Source: Capra hircus
Taxonomy: Eukaryota > Chordata > Mammalia > Artiodactyla > Bovidae
Direction of reading: 5' to 3'
Assembly (NCBI RefSeq): GCF_001704415.2
Contig: NC_030817.1
Location: 34,173,550 to 34,237,549, forward strand
DNA: 64,000 nt
Positions 22,600-35,165 of this stretch are shown one piece after another. The first letter of the stretch is position 1, and the number at the start of each line of letters is the position of its first letter. The notes beneath the pieces are model-generated. The model made no database searches. It was not told where the DNA came from and saw nothing but the letters and a program-made list of their open reading frames with translations. Both the position numbers and the translations under genes were made by a program.

Positions 22600-22683
22600 T
22601 TTCTTGTTAAACATATATTTGCCCAAACTGCAAGGGCTTGAATGTTGAATGAGAGTTGGGTCCTCATATTTGTCACTTGAGAA
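22600..22683 (-). CDS. TMEM260: TMEM260 exon 8
   Basis: The exon is 84 nt, from acceptor cttacag to donor gtgagt. One base completes L232, residues 233-259 follow (SQVTNMRTQLSFNIQALAVW and then ANICLTR), and two bases of K260 end it. An overlapping minus-strand open frame in another register is a shadow. A BovB copy begins only about 66 bp downstream of the donor, in the same orientation as the gene. The splice sites look normal, so there is no sign that the insertion damaged the exon. Confidence 0.94.
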
Positions 22684-22749
22684 CTGTAAGAGACAATTTA
22701 ATTTATTATTGGCAGAAAACAAATTTGCTAGTTCCAAACAAAGCATTCT

Positions 22750-24234
22750 TTACATACTACACCTAATTATGCAGTAAATAATTTTAAGACTGGGAGTCAG
22801 ATTTTAAATTATTTTGTGTTCTTTTAAATTTGGGAGAAAAAGTACCACAAGAAAGAGCTAAACAGTTGTAAGATGTTTTTCAGTTGTAACACTGAATTAC
22901 CAACTTATACTATTTGAGCTAAGAACAAATAATTATTTGGTGTTTTTGATATTGGTCTACTATAATGATTTATGAGCCAATTTGTATCTCAGATTAGTTT
23001 GATAAGAAGTCATGTGAAACTGAAAACAAAACTAATTCAAATAATTTTCTGGAGATCCAGTCATGGTGAAAAAAGGAAAGAGAATTGATCTCCAACCATG
23101 CTTTTTGAGGTTATCTCCTTTCTTAAAAGTCTTCCCTGTTTTCTGTATTATTTGGTACAAAAAGTGTTTATCTCCAAGAAATGTATTTCCCCTTTATAAT
23201 TAAATTCTTTCATTAACTAATAAACATTTTCCAAGTATTATCTGAGTTTTCAAATAGCTCTGGCAATCTCCAACTTTTAATGAAAAAATGACTCTAAACA
23301 CTATCTCAAAGAACTTTCTTCGCCCTACTGGCAATTTTATTGGAGAAAATGTAATGCCATAATTATGGAACCCACACAATGTGTATTTTACTAATGGAGA
23401 CTCATCTACTATGAGAAGATAGCCTTACTCATTTTCAAATACACTTGAAAAATTGATTCCAGCATGAGGCCCATTTCAAACTATCCTTCAAAAGGAACGA
23501 AGTCAGTCTCAAAATCAATTTGTAGAGATCTGTTGCTTAAATGTAAGCTTTTAAACATGGTCACTGCCTAGGGTTAGACTAAATAATTTCCATTATGTAA
23601 TCCAACAGGATGGCAATTTAAAGATACGCATGGAGAAAGAACACAATTTGCTTGACTGGAAGAGGATAGATGATTAGGTTAAATCATGTTCAAGAATTTT
23701 TTAGTAGGTTAATTATGAGTTGCCTTTCTTAACACTCCTGTCCACTGAAACAATTAAAGATTAGGAATTCTCTCCCTCAGAGAGTGCTAGGATTATATCC
23801 CCATCCCACATATGACTTCATTGGAACAAACAGTGTGGGTGTGCGTGGGCAACACTTTGGTTAAGCCTTTTTTTCTGAGTATGTGACCTAACTGCTATTA
23901 CTTCAATGTAAAGGAGACCTTTGAGTTCTCCCATAGAGGACTTTTACATGCAGCTAGTGAAAGTTAGATGTATGGTCTAGGATTACTCGTGAGGCATCTC
24001 TGGAGTTCATGTGAGGTTTGTTAAGACAAAATATATCAATGATCCTGAATGTGAAGACAGTTTTGGCAGGTAGGTAGAAAACAGCAGGCTGGGAGTCTTG
24101 GCATGGAGAAAATCCCCAAACGAGAAGCCGACAGACACTGATAAAGTTGTCTTTATCTTTAAAAGGGGAACTGAGCTTCTTGCTACCTTCTCCCCAACAG
24201 AAAAGAAAAAGGAGCCACAAGTCTTCATCAGACA
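22750..24234. other. TMEM260 intron 7, unannotated part
   Basis: No repeat or exon that I can name. Short open frames on both strands near 23950-24330 have no family signature. Confidence 0.4.
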
Positions 24235-24555
24235 TAAACAGAAATATTTAAAGTCAATTGTAAGAATCTTCAAAGGTTATACAAGAATAAATGGTGGCAG
24301 GGAGGTATTTTCAAGATATAGTATTAAATGAAAAACAGCAGGCTAACAAAACAGAGTGTATATTATGATTCCATTTTTAAAAACAAGCAAAAATATTAAA
24401 AATATTGGAAGGATATAGACAAGAATGTTAATGGATTAAGAACAGTAGTTATCTCTGCATGCTGGAATTATAGGTAATTTTAATTTTCTTGGTTTTCTTA
24501 CCTGTATTTTCTAAATTTTCTATAATAATTATGTGTCATTTATTTAGAGTAGAAA
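24235..24555 (+). repeat. Old L1 3' end (L1M-like)
   Basis: The stretch attccatttttaaaaacaag, cagtagttatctctgcatgc and ttcttacctgtattttctaa matches the tail of L1M elements, with moderate divergence. Confidence 0.6.
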
Positions 24556-24909
24556 GAAAGTAATTTAGAACTTCCCTGGTGGCACAGAGGATAAGAATCT
24601 GCCTGCCAACGCAGGGGACACGGGTTTGATCCCTGGTCTAGGAAGATTTCCTATGTCTTGGAGCAACTAAGCCCATGCACCACAACTACTGAGCCCAAGC
24701 TCTAGAGCCCACAAGCCACAACTACTGAGCCCATGAGCCGCGACCACTGAAGCCTGTGCTAGAGCCTGTTTTCTGCAACAAGAGAAGCCAATGCAATGAA
24801 AAGCCCGTGTACCACAATGAAGAGTAGCCCTCACTCACTGAAACCAGAGAACGCTCACACAAAGCACCGAAAACCTAGCACAGTCAAAAAATTTAATGAA
24901 AGTGATTTA
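24556..24909 (+). repeat. CHR-type SINE, long form
   Basis: The head acttccctggtggcacagag leads to tttgatccctggtctaggaa, then repeated caactactgagccca-like phrases and a caatgaagagtagccctcac part. Target duplications gaaagtaattta and gaaagtgattta lie at 24556-24567 and 24898-24909 (one mismatch). Confidence 0.88.
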
Positions 24910-25358
24910 AAAAGAAAAGATCAGAGTATGGAAGGAAGCAAGAAAATCAGCAAATGAACAAGATAGAAACTGCGAGAACATGTTAGCTACCTCACATATA
25001 GATTTAAAATATTTTCCCCATATTTTTAAAAGTTTGCAAGTTGTCCTGTGAATCCCATATTAATACTGAGATCACTTTAGTGTCAGGTAAACCTATTCAT
25101 ACTTAATTTTATATTGAAATACTGTAATATTACAAAATTGCTATAGATAATTTTGTTATTTAAACTCCATAGGTTTTAAAGCAAACATTAACCCATTTTT
25201 CAAAGAACACTGAGAGATAATATAGATGAAAATATATTAAGCTGGTTCTAATAAGGCTGGATTTTTAAAAATGAGTAAGTCAAAAACAGAGCTTAAGGAC
25301 AGCTTACAGGAAGTCTTAAAACATTAAATAAATTAATATTTGAAGAATTAAATGAATA

Positions 25359-27855
25359 TTGTTGTTCAGTCATTCAGTTGTGTCTGACTGTGACCCCATG
25401 ACTGTAGCACACCAGGCTTCCGTGTCCTTCACCAACTCCTGGAGTTTGTTCAAACTCATATTCCTTGAGTTGGTGATGCCATCCAACCATCTTATCCTCT
25501 TTCATCTCCCTCTCCTTCTGTCTTCAACTTTTCCCAGCATCAGGGTCTTTTTCAATGAGTAGGATCTTTTCCAATGAGTCGGCTCTTTGCATCAGGTGGC
25601 CACAGTACTGGAGTTTCAGCTTCAGCATCAATCCTTCCAATGAATATTCAGGACTGATTTCCTTTAGGATTGACTGGTTTGATCTCCTTGCAGTCTAAGG
25701 GACTGTCAAGAGTCTTTTCCAGCACCACAATTCAAAAGCATCAGTTCTTCAGTGCTCAGCCTTCTTTATGGTCCAACTCTCACATCCATACATGACCACT
25801 GGAAAAACCATCAGTTCAGTTCAGCTCAGTTGCTCATTCATACCTGACTCTATGATCCCATGGATTGCAGCATGCCAGGCTTCCCTGTCCATCACCAACT
25901 CCTGCAGCTTGCTCAAACTAATGTCCATCGAGTCGGTGATACCATACAACCATCTCATCCTCTGTCATCCCCTTCTCTCCCTGCCTTGAATCTTTCCCAG
26001 CATCAGGGGGATGAGTCAATTCTTCACATCAGGTGACCAAAGTATTGGAGTTTCAGCTTCAACATCAGTCCTTCCAGTGAACATCTAGTACTAGTCTCCT
26101 TTAGGATGGACTGGTTGGATCTCCTTGCAGTCCAAGGGACTCTCAAGAGTCTTCTCCAACACCACAGTTTAAAAGCACCAATTCTTTGGCACTCAGCTTT
26201 CTTTATGGTCCAACTCTCACATCCATACATGACTACTGGAAAACCATAGCTTTGACTGACAGACCTTTGTCAGCAAAGTAATGTTTCTGCTTTTTAGTAT
26301 TCTGTCTAGGTTGTCATAGCTTATCTTCCAAGGAGTAAGCATCAGCTAATTTCATGGCTGCAGTCACCAAATGCAGTGATTTTGGAGCCCCCCAAAATAA
26401 AGTCTCTCACTATTTCCATTGTTTCCCCATCTATTTGCCATGAAGTGATGTGACCAGATGCCACGATCTTAATTTTTTTAGTTAGTTTTTTGAATGTTGA
26501 GTTTTAAGTCAGCTTTTTCACTGCCTTCTTTCACTTTCATCAAGAGGTTCTTTAGTTCTTTGCTTTCTGCCATAAGGGTGGTGTCATCTGCATATCTGAG
26601 GTTATTGATATTTCTCCCAGCAATCTTGATTCTAGCTTGTGCTTCATTCAGTCCGGCATTTCACATGGTGTACTCTGCATATAAGTTAAATAAGCAGGGT
26701 GACAATATACAGCCTTGATGTACTCCTTTCCCAATGTGGAATCAGTTTGTTTTTCCATGTCCAGTTCTAACTGTTGCTCCTTGACCTGCATTCAGATTTC
26801 TCAGGAGGCAGGTCAGGTGCCTGGTAATTCCATCTCTTGAAGAATTTTCCACAGTTTGTTGTGATCCACATAGTCAAAGGCTTTGGCATAGTCAATAAAG
26901 CAGAAGTAGATGTTTTTCTGGAACTCTCTTTCTTTTTCTATGATCCAATGGTGTTGGCAACTTGATCTCTGGTTCCTCTGCCTTTTCTAAAACCAGCTTG
27001 AACATCTGGAAATTCATGGTTCATGTACTGTTGAAGTCTGGCTTGAAGAATTTTGAGCATTACTTTGTTAGCATGTGAGATGAGTGCAATTGTGTGATAG
27101 TTTGAACATTCTTTGGCATTGCCTTTTTTGGGATTGGAATGAAAACTGACCTTTTCCAGTCCTGTGGCCACTGCTGAGTTTTCTAAATTTGCTGGCATAC
27201 TGAGTGCAGCATTTTAACAGCATCATCTTTTAGGATTTGAAATAGCTCCACTCTAATTCCATCACCTCCACTAACTTTGTTTGTAGTGATGCTTCCTAAG
27301 GCCCAGTTGACCTCACATTCCAGGATGTCTGGCTCTAGGTGAGTGATCACACCATCGTGGTTATCTGGGTCATGAAGAACTCTTTTGTATAGTTCTTCTG
27401 TGTATTCTTGCCACCTCTTCTTAATATCTTCTGTTTCTGTTAGGTCAGTACCTCTTCTGTCCTTTATTGTGTCCATTATTGCATGAAATAAAAACCACAG
27501 CTTTGGCTAGATGGACTTTTCTAGGCAAAGGCAAAGTAGTGTCTCTGCTTTTTAATATGCTATCTAGGTTTGTCATTGCTTTTCTTCCAAGGAGCAAGCA
27601 TCTTTTAATTTCATGGCTGCAGTCACTGTCCACAGTGATTTTGGATCCCAAGCAAATATAGTCTTTATCTGTTCCCACTGTTTCCCCATCTATTTGCCAT
27701 GAAGTGATGAGACTGGATGCCATGATCTTTGTTTTCTGAATGTTGAGTTTTAAGCCAGCTTTTTCACCTTTATCAAGAGGCTTTAATTCTTCTTTGCTGT
27801 CTGTCATAAGGGTGCTGTCATCTGCATATCTGATGTTATTGATATTTCTCCCCAC
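25359..27855 (-). repeat. BovB LINE pair: one BovB nested in another
   Basis: The outer copy occupies 25359-25810 and 27490-27855. The inner copy, 25811-27489, starts with its own 3' end (cagttcagttcagctcagtt). The outer copy resumes exactly where it stopped, at the cluster ggaaaaacca. The 8-bp aaaaacca is duplicated at 25803-25810 and 27490-27497. Minus-strand remnants include RT words (QAGFRKGRGTRDQ in the inner copy, NINNIRYADDSTLM with the YADD box in the outer). Both are truncated and frame-broken. Confidence 0.92.
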
Positions 27856-27857
27856 AT

Positions 27858-28271
27858 TATGGTTCAAAGTAAAATAACAAGAAAATGATTGTTTAAATTG
27901 TGCTAAATGCAATGTTCTAAAATGTCTCCAAAAGCAAGAAGATATAAACAAAGAAAAAGTTATTTATAAAGCCACAATATATTGGGTAATTTTGTATTCA
28001 ACTGAAAGTTGAAACATTTTCATTTCATAGATTCTATTTAGTCTCCTAATAGTCTTATTCACTGTTGTATTTAGTGCTCATTTCAAGCTTTATGTTATTG
28101 ATGGGATGCTAGAATATTTGACATTATACACAAAAACTGTTAACCACAGAGGTGAGAACTACTTCTCAGATGTACTGCTTCACAAAGTAATAAATTCAGA
28201 AATCCCTAAAATCATTTAAAGGAATTAATAAAGAATTCATTTAAAAATAGTTTAAAATATTTCATACTCAC
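27858..28271. other. TMEM260 intron 7, right of exon 7 donor
   Basis: AT-rich sequence, nothing recognised. Confidence 0.4.
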
Positions 28272-28312
28272 AGCAATATTTCGGACATACTGGATCCTAT
28301 TTCAGATTTGGC
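28272..28312 (-). CDS. TMEM260: TMEM260 exon 7 (short)
   Basis: This 41-nt exon runs from acceptor ttcag to donor gtgagt. It reads AKSEIGSSMSEIL (local residues 219-231) plus two bases of L232. It continues directly from the FSL end of exon 6, and exon 8 completes the split leucine codon. The segment is polar and serine-rich, probably a loop between membrane passes. It is too short to appear as an ORF and was found by searching the expected intron interval. Confidence 0.93.
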
Positions 28313-29847
28313 CTGAACATAAAAGAGAAAAGTTTATTTGCACAAGTGTTAAACTGAAACTTTGGAAGGCTATTGTATTTTAACTACCCTGATTTAAAAG
28401 CTACATGTTTTAAATATATGATGCAACTCCTCTTCATTCAAAGTGTTTATTTCAGAGTCTATTTGGATTTTTTAAGAGAAGTCAATGAAAACTAAGCACA
28501 GACATCCCTTAGGAATCATTTCAGAAATAATACTTGGCTAAAAATCAGTTAAACTCTTCCAGCAGGAATGATTAACACATTAATGAATTAACAGACTTTA
28601 CACTTTCATTACAAAGTCTCTTTAAGCTCTTTTTTGGGCACTTTGATTAGAGCTCATTATCACCTGCCTATAATTTCACAATTATGTGTGAATTATACAC
28701 GTTTTCAAATCTGCAATGGCCCTCAAGCAATATTTCAATGGAATAACCAATGTAAGTAAACCAGAGTATAAATTTAAAGCACCAAACCTTCTCAGTCAAA
28801 GAATAATAATTATCCTTTTATTAAATGATTTTTAGGAAATATCTCTTATATATAAAAACATATATAATCTATATTTAGGGGATAAAGAGTTTTAAAAAAA
28901 CCTATAGACTCACCATTCATTGACGAACCAGAACTGCACAAATACCATATTTCACAGAGCCCTTGAAAGGGGCTTTCTTATCCCCTAGTGGTAACTATTA
29001 CCTTGAATTCTGTGTTAGTTATTACCCTACATTCTAAAACTATATAGGTTTACTACCTTTTATGTATTATTGAGTAATAGATCATTAGTTTGGGCATGGT
29101 TTAAAATTTTGTATAAATGGTATGCTTTAATATTGTAGTCATCTGAGATTTGCCTAATTCAAGTAAGACACAAAAAGCACAAATCATGAAAGAAAAATCA
29201 GATATAACTGTCTATTTAAAAATAAAAACCCATCTGTATATCCTTTCACTTTTCAGATAACCATTACTCACAAGTGCATTTAGTGTTTTACCCTAAACTA
29301 TGTCTTAGGGAAAGCAAAGTCTTTTGAAATTCTCTGGAACATACTGTTTCCATTGAGTGAGATCATATTTTATGAAGCATTAACATATTTAGGTCTCCTA
29401 CTAAATACTAACATGAACACTGTTCATCAAATATTTGAAAAAAAAAAAAAAAAGAAATGTTTTGGTCAAGGTATATTAAAATTTTTGAAGTGTTTTTCCT
29501 CTAATTGTTTTCAGATATTTTTAATCATAGACCAAGGGCCCAAAATGATACCCGATGATAAAAAGACTGAAAAGCTTTCAGCTCCTCGGAGCAGAGGCTT
29601 TTGACTGCTTGTTATCTTGAAGAATATATTCAGGATACACAAAAGGATGATGTCAGATTAAGTGAGTCAGTTTTTTCAAACTCATGTGAAAGGCTACATT
29701 CCAAGGGGCAAGTCTGCTAGATAAGTAACGAAAGAAAATTCCACATGCTGTCATGTGTCTTTTTTTTTTTTTTTCCACTCATGGTCCAGGCAGAACACTG
29801 AAGTTTTGCCACTTATTTCCTTAAAAGTGTTTGAAATATAAATTTAC
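28313..29847. other. TMEM260 intron 6
   Basis: Sequence near 28900-29150 has words reminiscent of an old L1 3' region (ttgtataaatggtatgcttt). Homopolymers A at about 29439-29453 and T at about 29760-29774 look like retroelement tails, without a recognisable body. Confidence 0.4.
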
Positions 29848-30027
29848 CAGACTGAATGTTCCATATTCTTCCCTGAGAAAATGTGTCAAAAATCCTAGCA
29901 ATGTTGTCTGGTCTCCCCAGGTCCAACGAGCTTGATTGAGGTAGGATGAGACAGGCAGGTAGATATAGGGCAGCAGACCAGCAAAGAAGCACAGACTCAA
30001 CTTCAACAGGGAGCCTGGGGAGAGTTC
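29848..30027 (-). CDS. TMEM260: TMEM260 exon 6
   Basis: The exon is 180 nt, phase 0 at both ends, and encodes local residues 159-218. A hydrophobic helix (LLKLSLCFFAGLLPYIYLPV) is followed by the signature SSYLNQARWTWGDQTT and GFLTHFLREEYGTFSL. The RWTWGD block is the clearest single landmark for TMEM260 in this window and is typical of DUF2723 proteins in general. The donor is gtaaat, a slightly weak match to consensus. A minus-strand open frame continues past both splice sites, so naive ORF calling overextends this exon. Confidence 0.98.
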
Positions 30028-30671
30028 CTGCATTAGAGCACAGGGATCACAGTGTTTATTTTAGTCAGATTCATCCTGGAACTTCAAGAATATATTGAGG
30101 AAAACATCAAATATGTTTACTCAGAGCTGATCTCTCAATTTATATCAAGTCACCACGGAAGATGATGTTAAACCTTCTGATTACTGTGGATTACTAGGAA
30201 ATTGCATCAGCCTGAACTCCTTTGCATGGCAAGTGAAATCTGAGTGAAGCAAATAATATTAGCAAAGACATGATTCTCATGTTTATTGCATCCTCTACAC
30301 TTAAAACCATGTCATGACATGCAGCACTGCACAGCTGAGACTACCCACCTGGAAGTGATTAGTGTTGATTATGGTGTTTGACTGTTTTCAAAACTGCCCA
30401 AGATATTGTTCTAATACTGATTCACTTCATTATCATCATCAGGAGTAGGCTTTAACTATATATTATATTATGACTGCACATTAATAACATATTGTTTCTA
30501 CAAGGGTTTTGGACATTTCATGGAAATCAGCACAAATGAAGCTAGTTTTTAAGTAACACTCAAGTTCATCCAAATGCTATTTTTTTTCTCAGTTTACAAA
30601 GGAAGAAGGAAATTTGTTGTTGAATGCAATAATCTTGCCTCAAACAGAATATATTTCTCATCTGCAAGTTT
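30028..30671. other. TMEM260 intron 5, left part
   Basis: Nothing recognised. Confidence 0.4.
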
Positions 30672-30796
30672 CTTCTTTGCTTTTTTCTTTCTTGGCCATG
30701 TCATGTGGCATGCAATTTTAGTTCTCCTACCAAGGAGCAAGCCTTGAAGTAACTGAAGCACAGAGTCTTAACCACTGTACTGCCAGGGAAGTCCCG
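30672..30796 (-). repeat. CHR-type SINE fragment
   Basis: Antisense words ttggccatgtcatgtggcat, agttctcctaccaaggagca and gtactgccagggaagtcccg identify it. Confidence 0.75.
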
Positions 30797-31344
30797 CTTC
30801 TGCACGTTTCTAAAACCAAGGGAAACTGCCAAATTTTTACAAAGATTGAGTCCAAAAGAATTCTATGGTTGCTTTAGTAATTGGAAATGTCATTTCCTAC
30901 AAATATCATGATCGGAAATTGCCAATTTTTTCTTTACAAAAAAGGGAAATTGATAGGTGACAATGAATATGAGAACCAAGATTTCCATTCATCAGAAGCA
31001 GAAAAGTAGTTGACTTACACTAGCATTTTCAAGTTAGCATTCTTCATTGAAAATGGAGTATTTTTACTACAGTAGATTTTGTTTGACATTTCTAAAGTGG
31101 TAACGAGATTCATACAAAATGATGGGATGAAAAAAATGGAAAAAATAACTAATCGAAGAATATGCCTTTGCTATTCTTAAAAGTAGCTTTAAAGAAAGTA
31201 AATGTTTAGATTTTAGCAGTTTCCGCACACTATAAAGTTCAGTTTAGAATGGCAAGACATAGTTGCTGCAGAATTTTCCTTTTGTGTGGGAAATAGAGAA
31301 ATCAACACATGAGAACTATTTCGGAGAGTGCAGGAGAGTGGCTC

Positions 31345-31455
31345 TGAGTCCTAGCTGCACGTACACTGGAATCACCTGGGGAACTTTTAAAACTATCAGT
31401 CCTAGGGCCTCACACCCAATCAAATAAATCAGAATTATTTTAGGGTAGTGAGAGC
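31345..31455 (+). repeat. MER5A-like hAT DNA transposon remnant
   Basis: The words ctggaatcacctggggaact, tagggcctcacacccaatca and aaataaatcagaattatt are those of MER5-type non-autonomous hAT elements. The terminal repeats are too decayed to place. Confidence 0.6.
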
Positions 31456-31867
31456 ACACAAAGGCATACACACACACAAACACCTATTTACTTTCTTAAA
31501 CCTTTCTAGATAATTTAAGTAAGCAGTTGGGGTTGCAACCAACTAATTTCGCCTTAGATCACCTGAGCAGTCAGATCCAATTCCCTATCACTTCACTGGT
31601 AGATCTTATTTTCTAGACTCTGCTCTTTAAATAATAAAAATAAAAGGCGCTCTTTCCCAAATTTCATCATTCATCAGAGGCTGATCTAAGTACAGGGTAA
31701 ACAGGCTCTCAGATCAGGTTCCTAACTTGTCAGCTCTGGGTCTTGTATGTTTTACATGAGAATATGGCTCTCCGTCCAAAGACTTAAAACAAAAGATTTG
31801 CTTTTTAAGTCCATGCCAGAGAATGTATATCTAGCTGCACCTTCTCTGATATCAGAAGCCTGGCTAA

Positions 31868-33055
31868 GAGTGACACCATCAAGATGGCAACATAAGTAAT
31901 CCCAACTTCAGTCCTTCCCACTAAACACCATCAGCAACTACCTGAAGACAAGATACTGTTGTGAAAATCCCAGACAATGGGGTTGAGGCTGAAGTCCTGG
32001 ACCACAGAGACCAAGAAGGACTGCACTTGAAGCTTTGAGGGGCACTCTGACCATTTTACTCCTCCCTTAGGCCAGCACAGCGGTACATTAGAGGACTCCC
32101 CTTGGGGTACACTTTTTCCAGTGGGAAAAGAGCCCCCAGGGTGGAAATCCAGCTCCCCAGGCATTGCAGGATGCTCCGCAGGAGACTCACTCAGTTCTCA
32201 CTCGCGGGGACCACAGCGGCGGGGGAGGGGTTGGGTAGGCGTAGATCTTTGGGGCTCAACCACTGGGGATCAGACAGAGATGGAGAAGGGAAGCAGGGCT
32301 TACAGCGACCGGTCTCCACTCTTGGGAGAACACATTCCTGTCTGCAGCGGTGCCAGAGCAGAGGTTGATCAGCCAGCAGTTCTGCGCATCTACAGAGCCG
32401 AGCCAGTGGCTGATCCTACTCGAAAATAATTTTGATTTAATTGATGTGGGGCACATATTAACATGATGAAAGTCACATATGACAAGGCCACAGCTAACAC
32501 AGTACTCAATGGTGACAGACTGAAAGCTTCTCCTCTAAGATCAGGAATAAGACAAGCATGCCCACTCTCACCTCTCACATTCAACATAGTACTGGAAGTC
32601 CTACTCAGGGTAGTTAGGCAAAAAAAGAAATAAAAGGAATCCAAACTAGAAAGGAAGTGAAATTGTCTCTGTTTGCAAATTACATGATCTTAAATAGGAA
32701 ATCCTAAAGATTCTATCAAAAAGCTGTAAAACTTAACAAATTTAGGAAAGTTACAGGATACAAAATTAGTTGTGCTTCTATATACTAACAATGAACTATC
32801 TTAAAAAGAAAACTATTTCATTTACAATAGCATAGCATCAAATATAATAAATTGCTTAGGAATATATTTAACTGAGGAGGTATTAATGAAATATCTGTAT
32901 ACTGAAAACTATAAGACACTGACGAAAGAAACTGAAGAAGACACATATGAAAAGATGTCTCACATTCATGGATTAAAATAATTAATATTGTTAAAATGTT
33001 CATACTACCCAAAACCATCTATAGATTTTACAATATCCCTATTAAGCCTGTATGA
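31868..33055 (+). repeat. L1 with 5'UTR-like part joined to ORF2 3' part
   Basis: The left part (31868 to about 32430) is GC-rich and begins near caagatggcaacataag, as L1 5'UTRs do. The right part (about 32450-33055) is clear ORF2: caggaataagacaagcatgc, ctactcagggtagttaggca, attgtctctgtttgcaaatt and catactacccaaaaccatct. ORF1 and most of ORF2 are absent. The right part is confident; the 5'UTR assignment is tentative. Confidence 0.65.
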
Positions 33056-33126
33056 AACTAATAAGTAAACCTCATGTTTTCTGGTGCCATAAATGTCATA
33101 TTGGGCTTTTTTTCTCAAAAACCTAC

Positions 33127-33240
33127 CTTCTCTTTTAAAAGTCGAAAGAGAATCCATGGTATTATGCACAAAACATAGAGTACTATTGTGTGCTGATTAC
33201 ATAAGCTAAGGCCACAGCATAAAGCACCAATATTAGCTAT
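33127..33240 (-). CDS. TMEM260: TMEM260 exon 5
   Basis: The exon is 114 nt, both ends phase 0, from acceptor ttttttcag to donor gtaggt. It encodes local residues 121-158, including CCGLSLCNQHT and a strongly hydrophobic helix (IVLYVLCIIPWILF) that ends in a basic cap, RLLKEK. The polar LCNQHT segment preceding the helix is highly conserved in the vertebrate protein as I recall it. Because the exon is a whole number of codons, skipping it would keep the frame but remove one membrane pass. Confidence 0.96.
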
Positions 33241-34264
33241 CTGAAAAATAATAAAAGAAAATAATCCAAGTTAAAAATTCACTGAAAACTAAGAAAGCAC
33301 AATAGTAAAAAGCTATTCTTTTTATTAAAAGTAAGCATTTATACAGTAAGCCAGGTTAACATCAAACTTTTAATGCAAACAATCAGCTTTAATACTCACT
33401 AATATCACCATTATTTTATTAATATTAAAGTTGAGCAATTCTTTTAGATTTTCTTCTATTAAATTAATTAAATATAACACTTTTATTTAGAAACCTGGTT
33501 CCCTATGGTGGTCTTTTTGCTATTTTTGAACATGTTATTTTCATAATCATAAAAGGGTTTATGTTAAACAAAAAATAAACTCTAATATCATCACAGATTT
33601 GTTTATGGAAACCACAGATAAACCTTGATGTTCTTTTGTTTCTAAATTCTTTAATAACACAAGCTGCCCAAATATTATGATAATCTGGCATTCTTCAATG
33701 TGTAGATGGTAAGCCCTTAGAAGACAGGGTTCCCCGACACTGCAAATTATTTTGATGATTAGTCATTATAATCTCTTTAGAACTACTTCATTTTACATCT
33801 GATTACTTTCCTTTTAGTGAAAAAAAAGTACAAATTATTTGATCTTTTGTGAAATTAGAGAATAAGCTAAGGCACCATAATGGTAAATAATTTAAAGTGG
33901 TCACCCTAGAGCTTGGCATCTTAAGATCACACACACACACACATACACACATATATGACAGTGGATTAGCTAACAAGCCTTTCTTTCCCAGTAAGACTCA
34001 AAGGGGATTTTGTAACACCCTCATTCTCCAAAAAACTTTTGAACTCTGAGATAGAAAAAAAATTCTCATGTTTTATAAAGGCTCTCATAGTTTACAGTAA
34101 AAAAACTGAGAGTGTTTGGAGAGTGCTTTTCTCTCAACATGCCTAGATTACTTTGACAGTAATCAGAATAGATGAACAGTATCTAAACCAAAGTTAAAAA
34201 GAAATAGAGCATCTGTCTAAAAATTAAAACAAAAAGTGATTTCACTTTGATCAAAATAGGTTAC
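33241..34264. other. TMEM260 intron 4
   Basis: A short CA-rich microsatellite lies at about 33931-33950. The rest is AT-rich and unrecognised. Confidence 0.45.
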
Positions 34265-34442
34265 CTTTGATCTTTCTTGTGCAGTTGCTGCCTCCTCAAA
34301 ATGTACAGTAAGAGCCATAAGCAGGCCCACAAACAGATTGTTTAAGCTAAAAACCTCTGCTGCAATGGACCACTGCCATGTTAGACGAGAAAATGAAAAC
34401 ACCCCCGCAGCAAGGATTCCTCCAGCATATGAGCCAGAAAGC
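34265..34442 (-). CDS. TMEM260: TMEM260 exon 4
   Basis: The exon is 178 nt, from acceptor tatttgcag to donor gtaacc. The first base completes R61, and local residues 62-120 follow. It carries the aromatic stretch SFSRLTWQWSIAAEVFSLNN and a hydrophobic helix (NLFVGLLMALTV), followed by a charged HFEEAATAQERSK segment that should be a loop. This is the middle of the DUF2723 multi-pass region. The frame is continuous with exons 3 and 5 across introns of about 23.0 kb and 1.0 kb. Confidence 0.97.
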
Positions 34443-34824
34443 CTGCAAATACAGATAACATGAAATCTTCTTTCTCAACAAAAAGAACTGACTTTATTTT
34501 CCTTTTTATAAACTGTAGCAGCAGAAATTATGACAGCCGCCCAGCACTATCCCAACACATTAGATGGTTAATACATTACTTCGTGTAATAATTCCTTTCA
34601 ACAGATTTTAATTACAAAGTCCATATATTAACCTATTAAGAAACAAATGAACAAACCTGCTTGGTATCTTATGAACTGAATGAGGTTTAGTTCTCCAATG
34701 TACTCGTTAGGATTCAAGCCATTTCAGAAAGCCTGAAGAGACCGAGACTAGAGAGATAACAAACCTGGGCCACTTTTCTTGCTATATCTAAGAAAAAAAA
34801 CGAACATGACTGATTAAGACTGAA

Positions 34825-35165
34825 AAATTAATAAAATGGCAGAGTATCTGCTTGGTAGAAACAGGCTTACAGACTTAGAGAATGAACTTATGGTTGCCAG
34901 CGAGGAAGGATGCACTAAAGGGATAGTTACGGAGTTTGGGATGGACATGTACACACTGCTATAATTAAAATGGATAACCAATAAGGACCTACTGTATAGC
35001 ACAGGGTACTCTGCTCAATGTTATGTGTCAGCCTGGATGGGAGAGGAGTCGGGGGGAGAAGATACATGAATGCGTATGGCTGAGTCCCTTTGCTGTTCAC
35101 CTGAAACTATCAAAATATCACAACATTGTTAATCACCTATATCGTAATACAAAATAAAAAGCTTT
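34825..35165 (+). repeat. L1 3' end, cetartiodactyl type
   Basis: The words gagaatgaacttatggttgc, aataaggacctactgtatag, cacagggtactctgctcaat and tgctgttcacctgaaact lead to an AT-rich tail ending aaaataaaaagc. 5'-truncated. Confidence 0.75.

Noticed and set aside
22214..22648. Plus-strand 144-codon frame over TMEM260 exon 8
   Set aside because: Antisense translation of BovB running on into the exon 8 region; not a gene.
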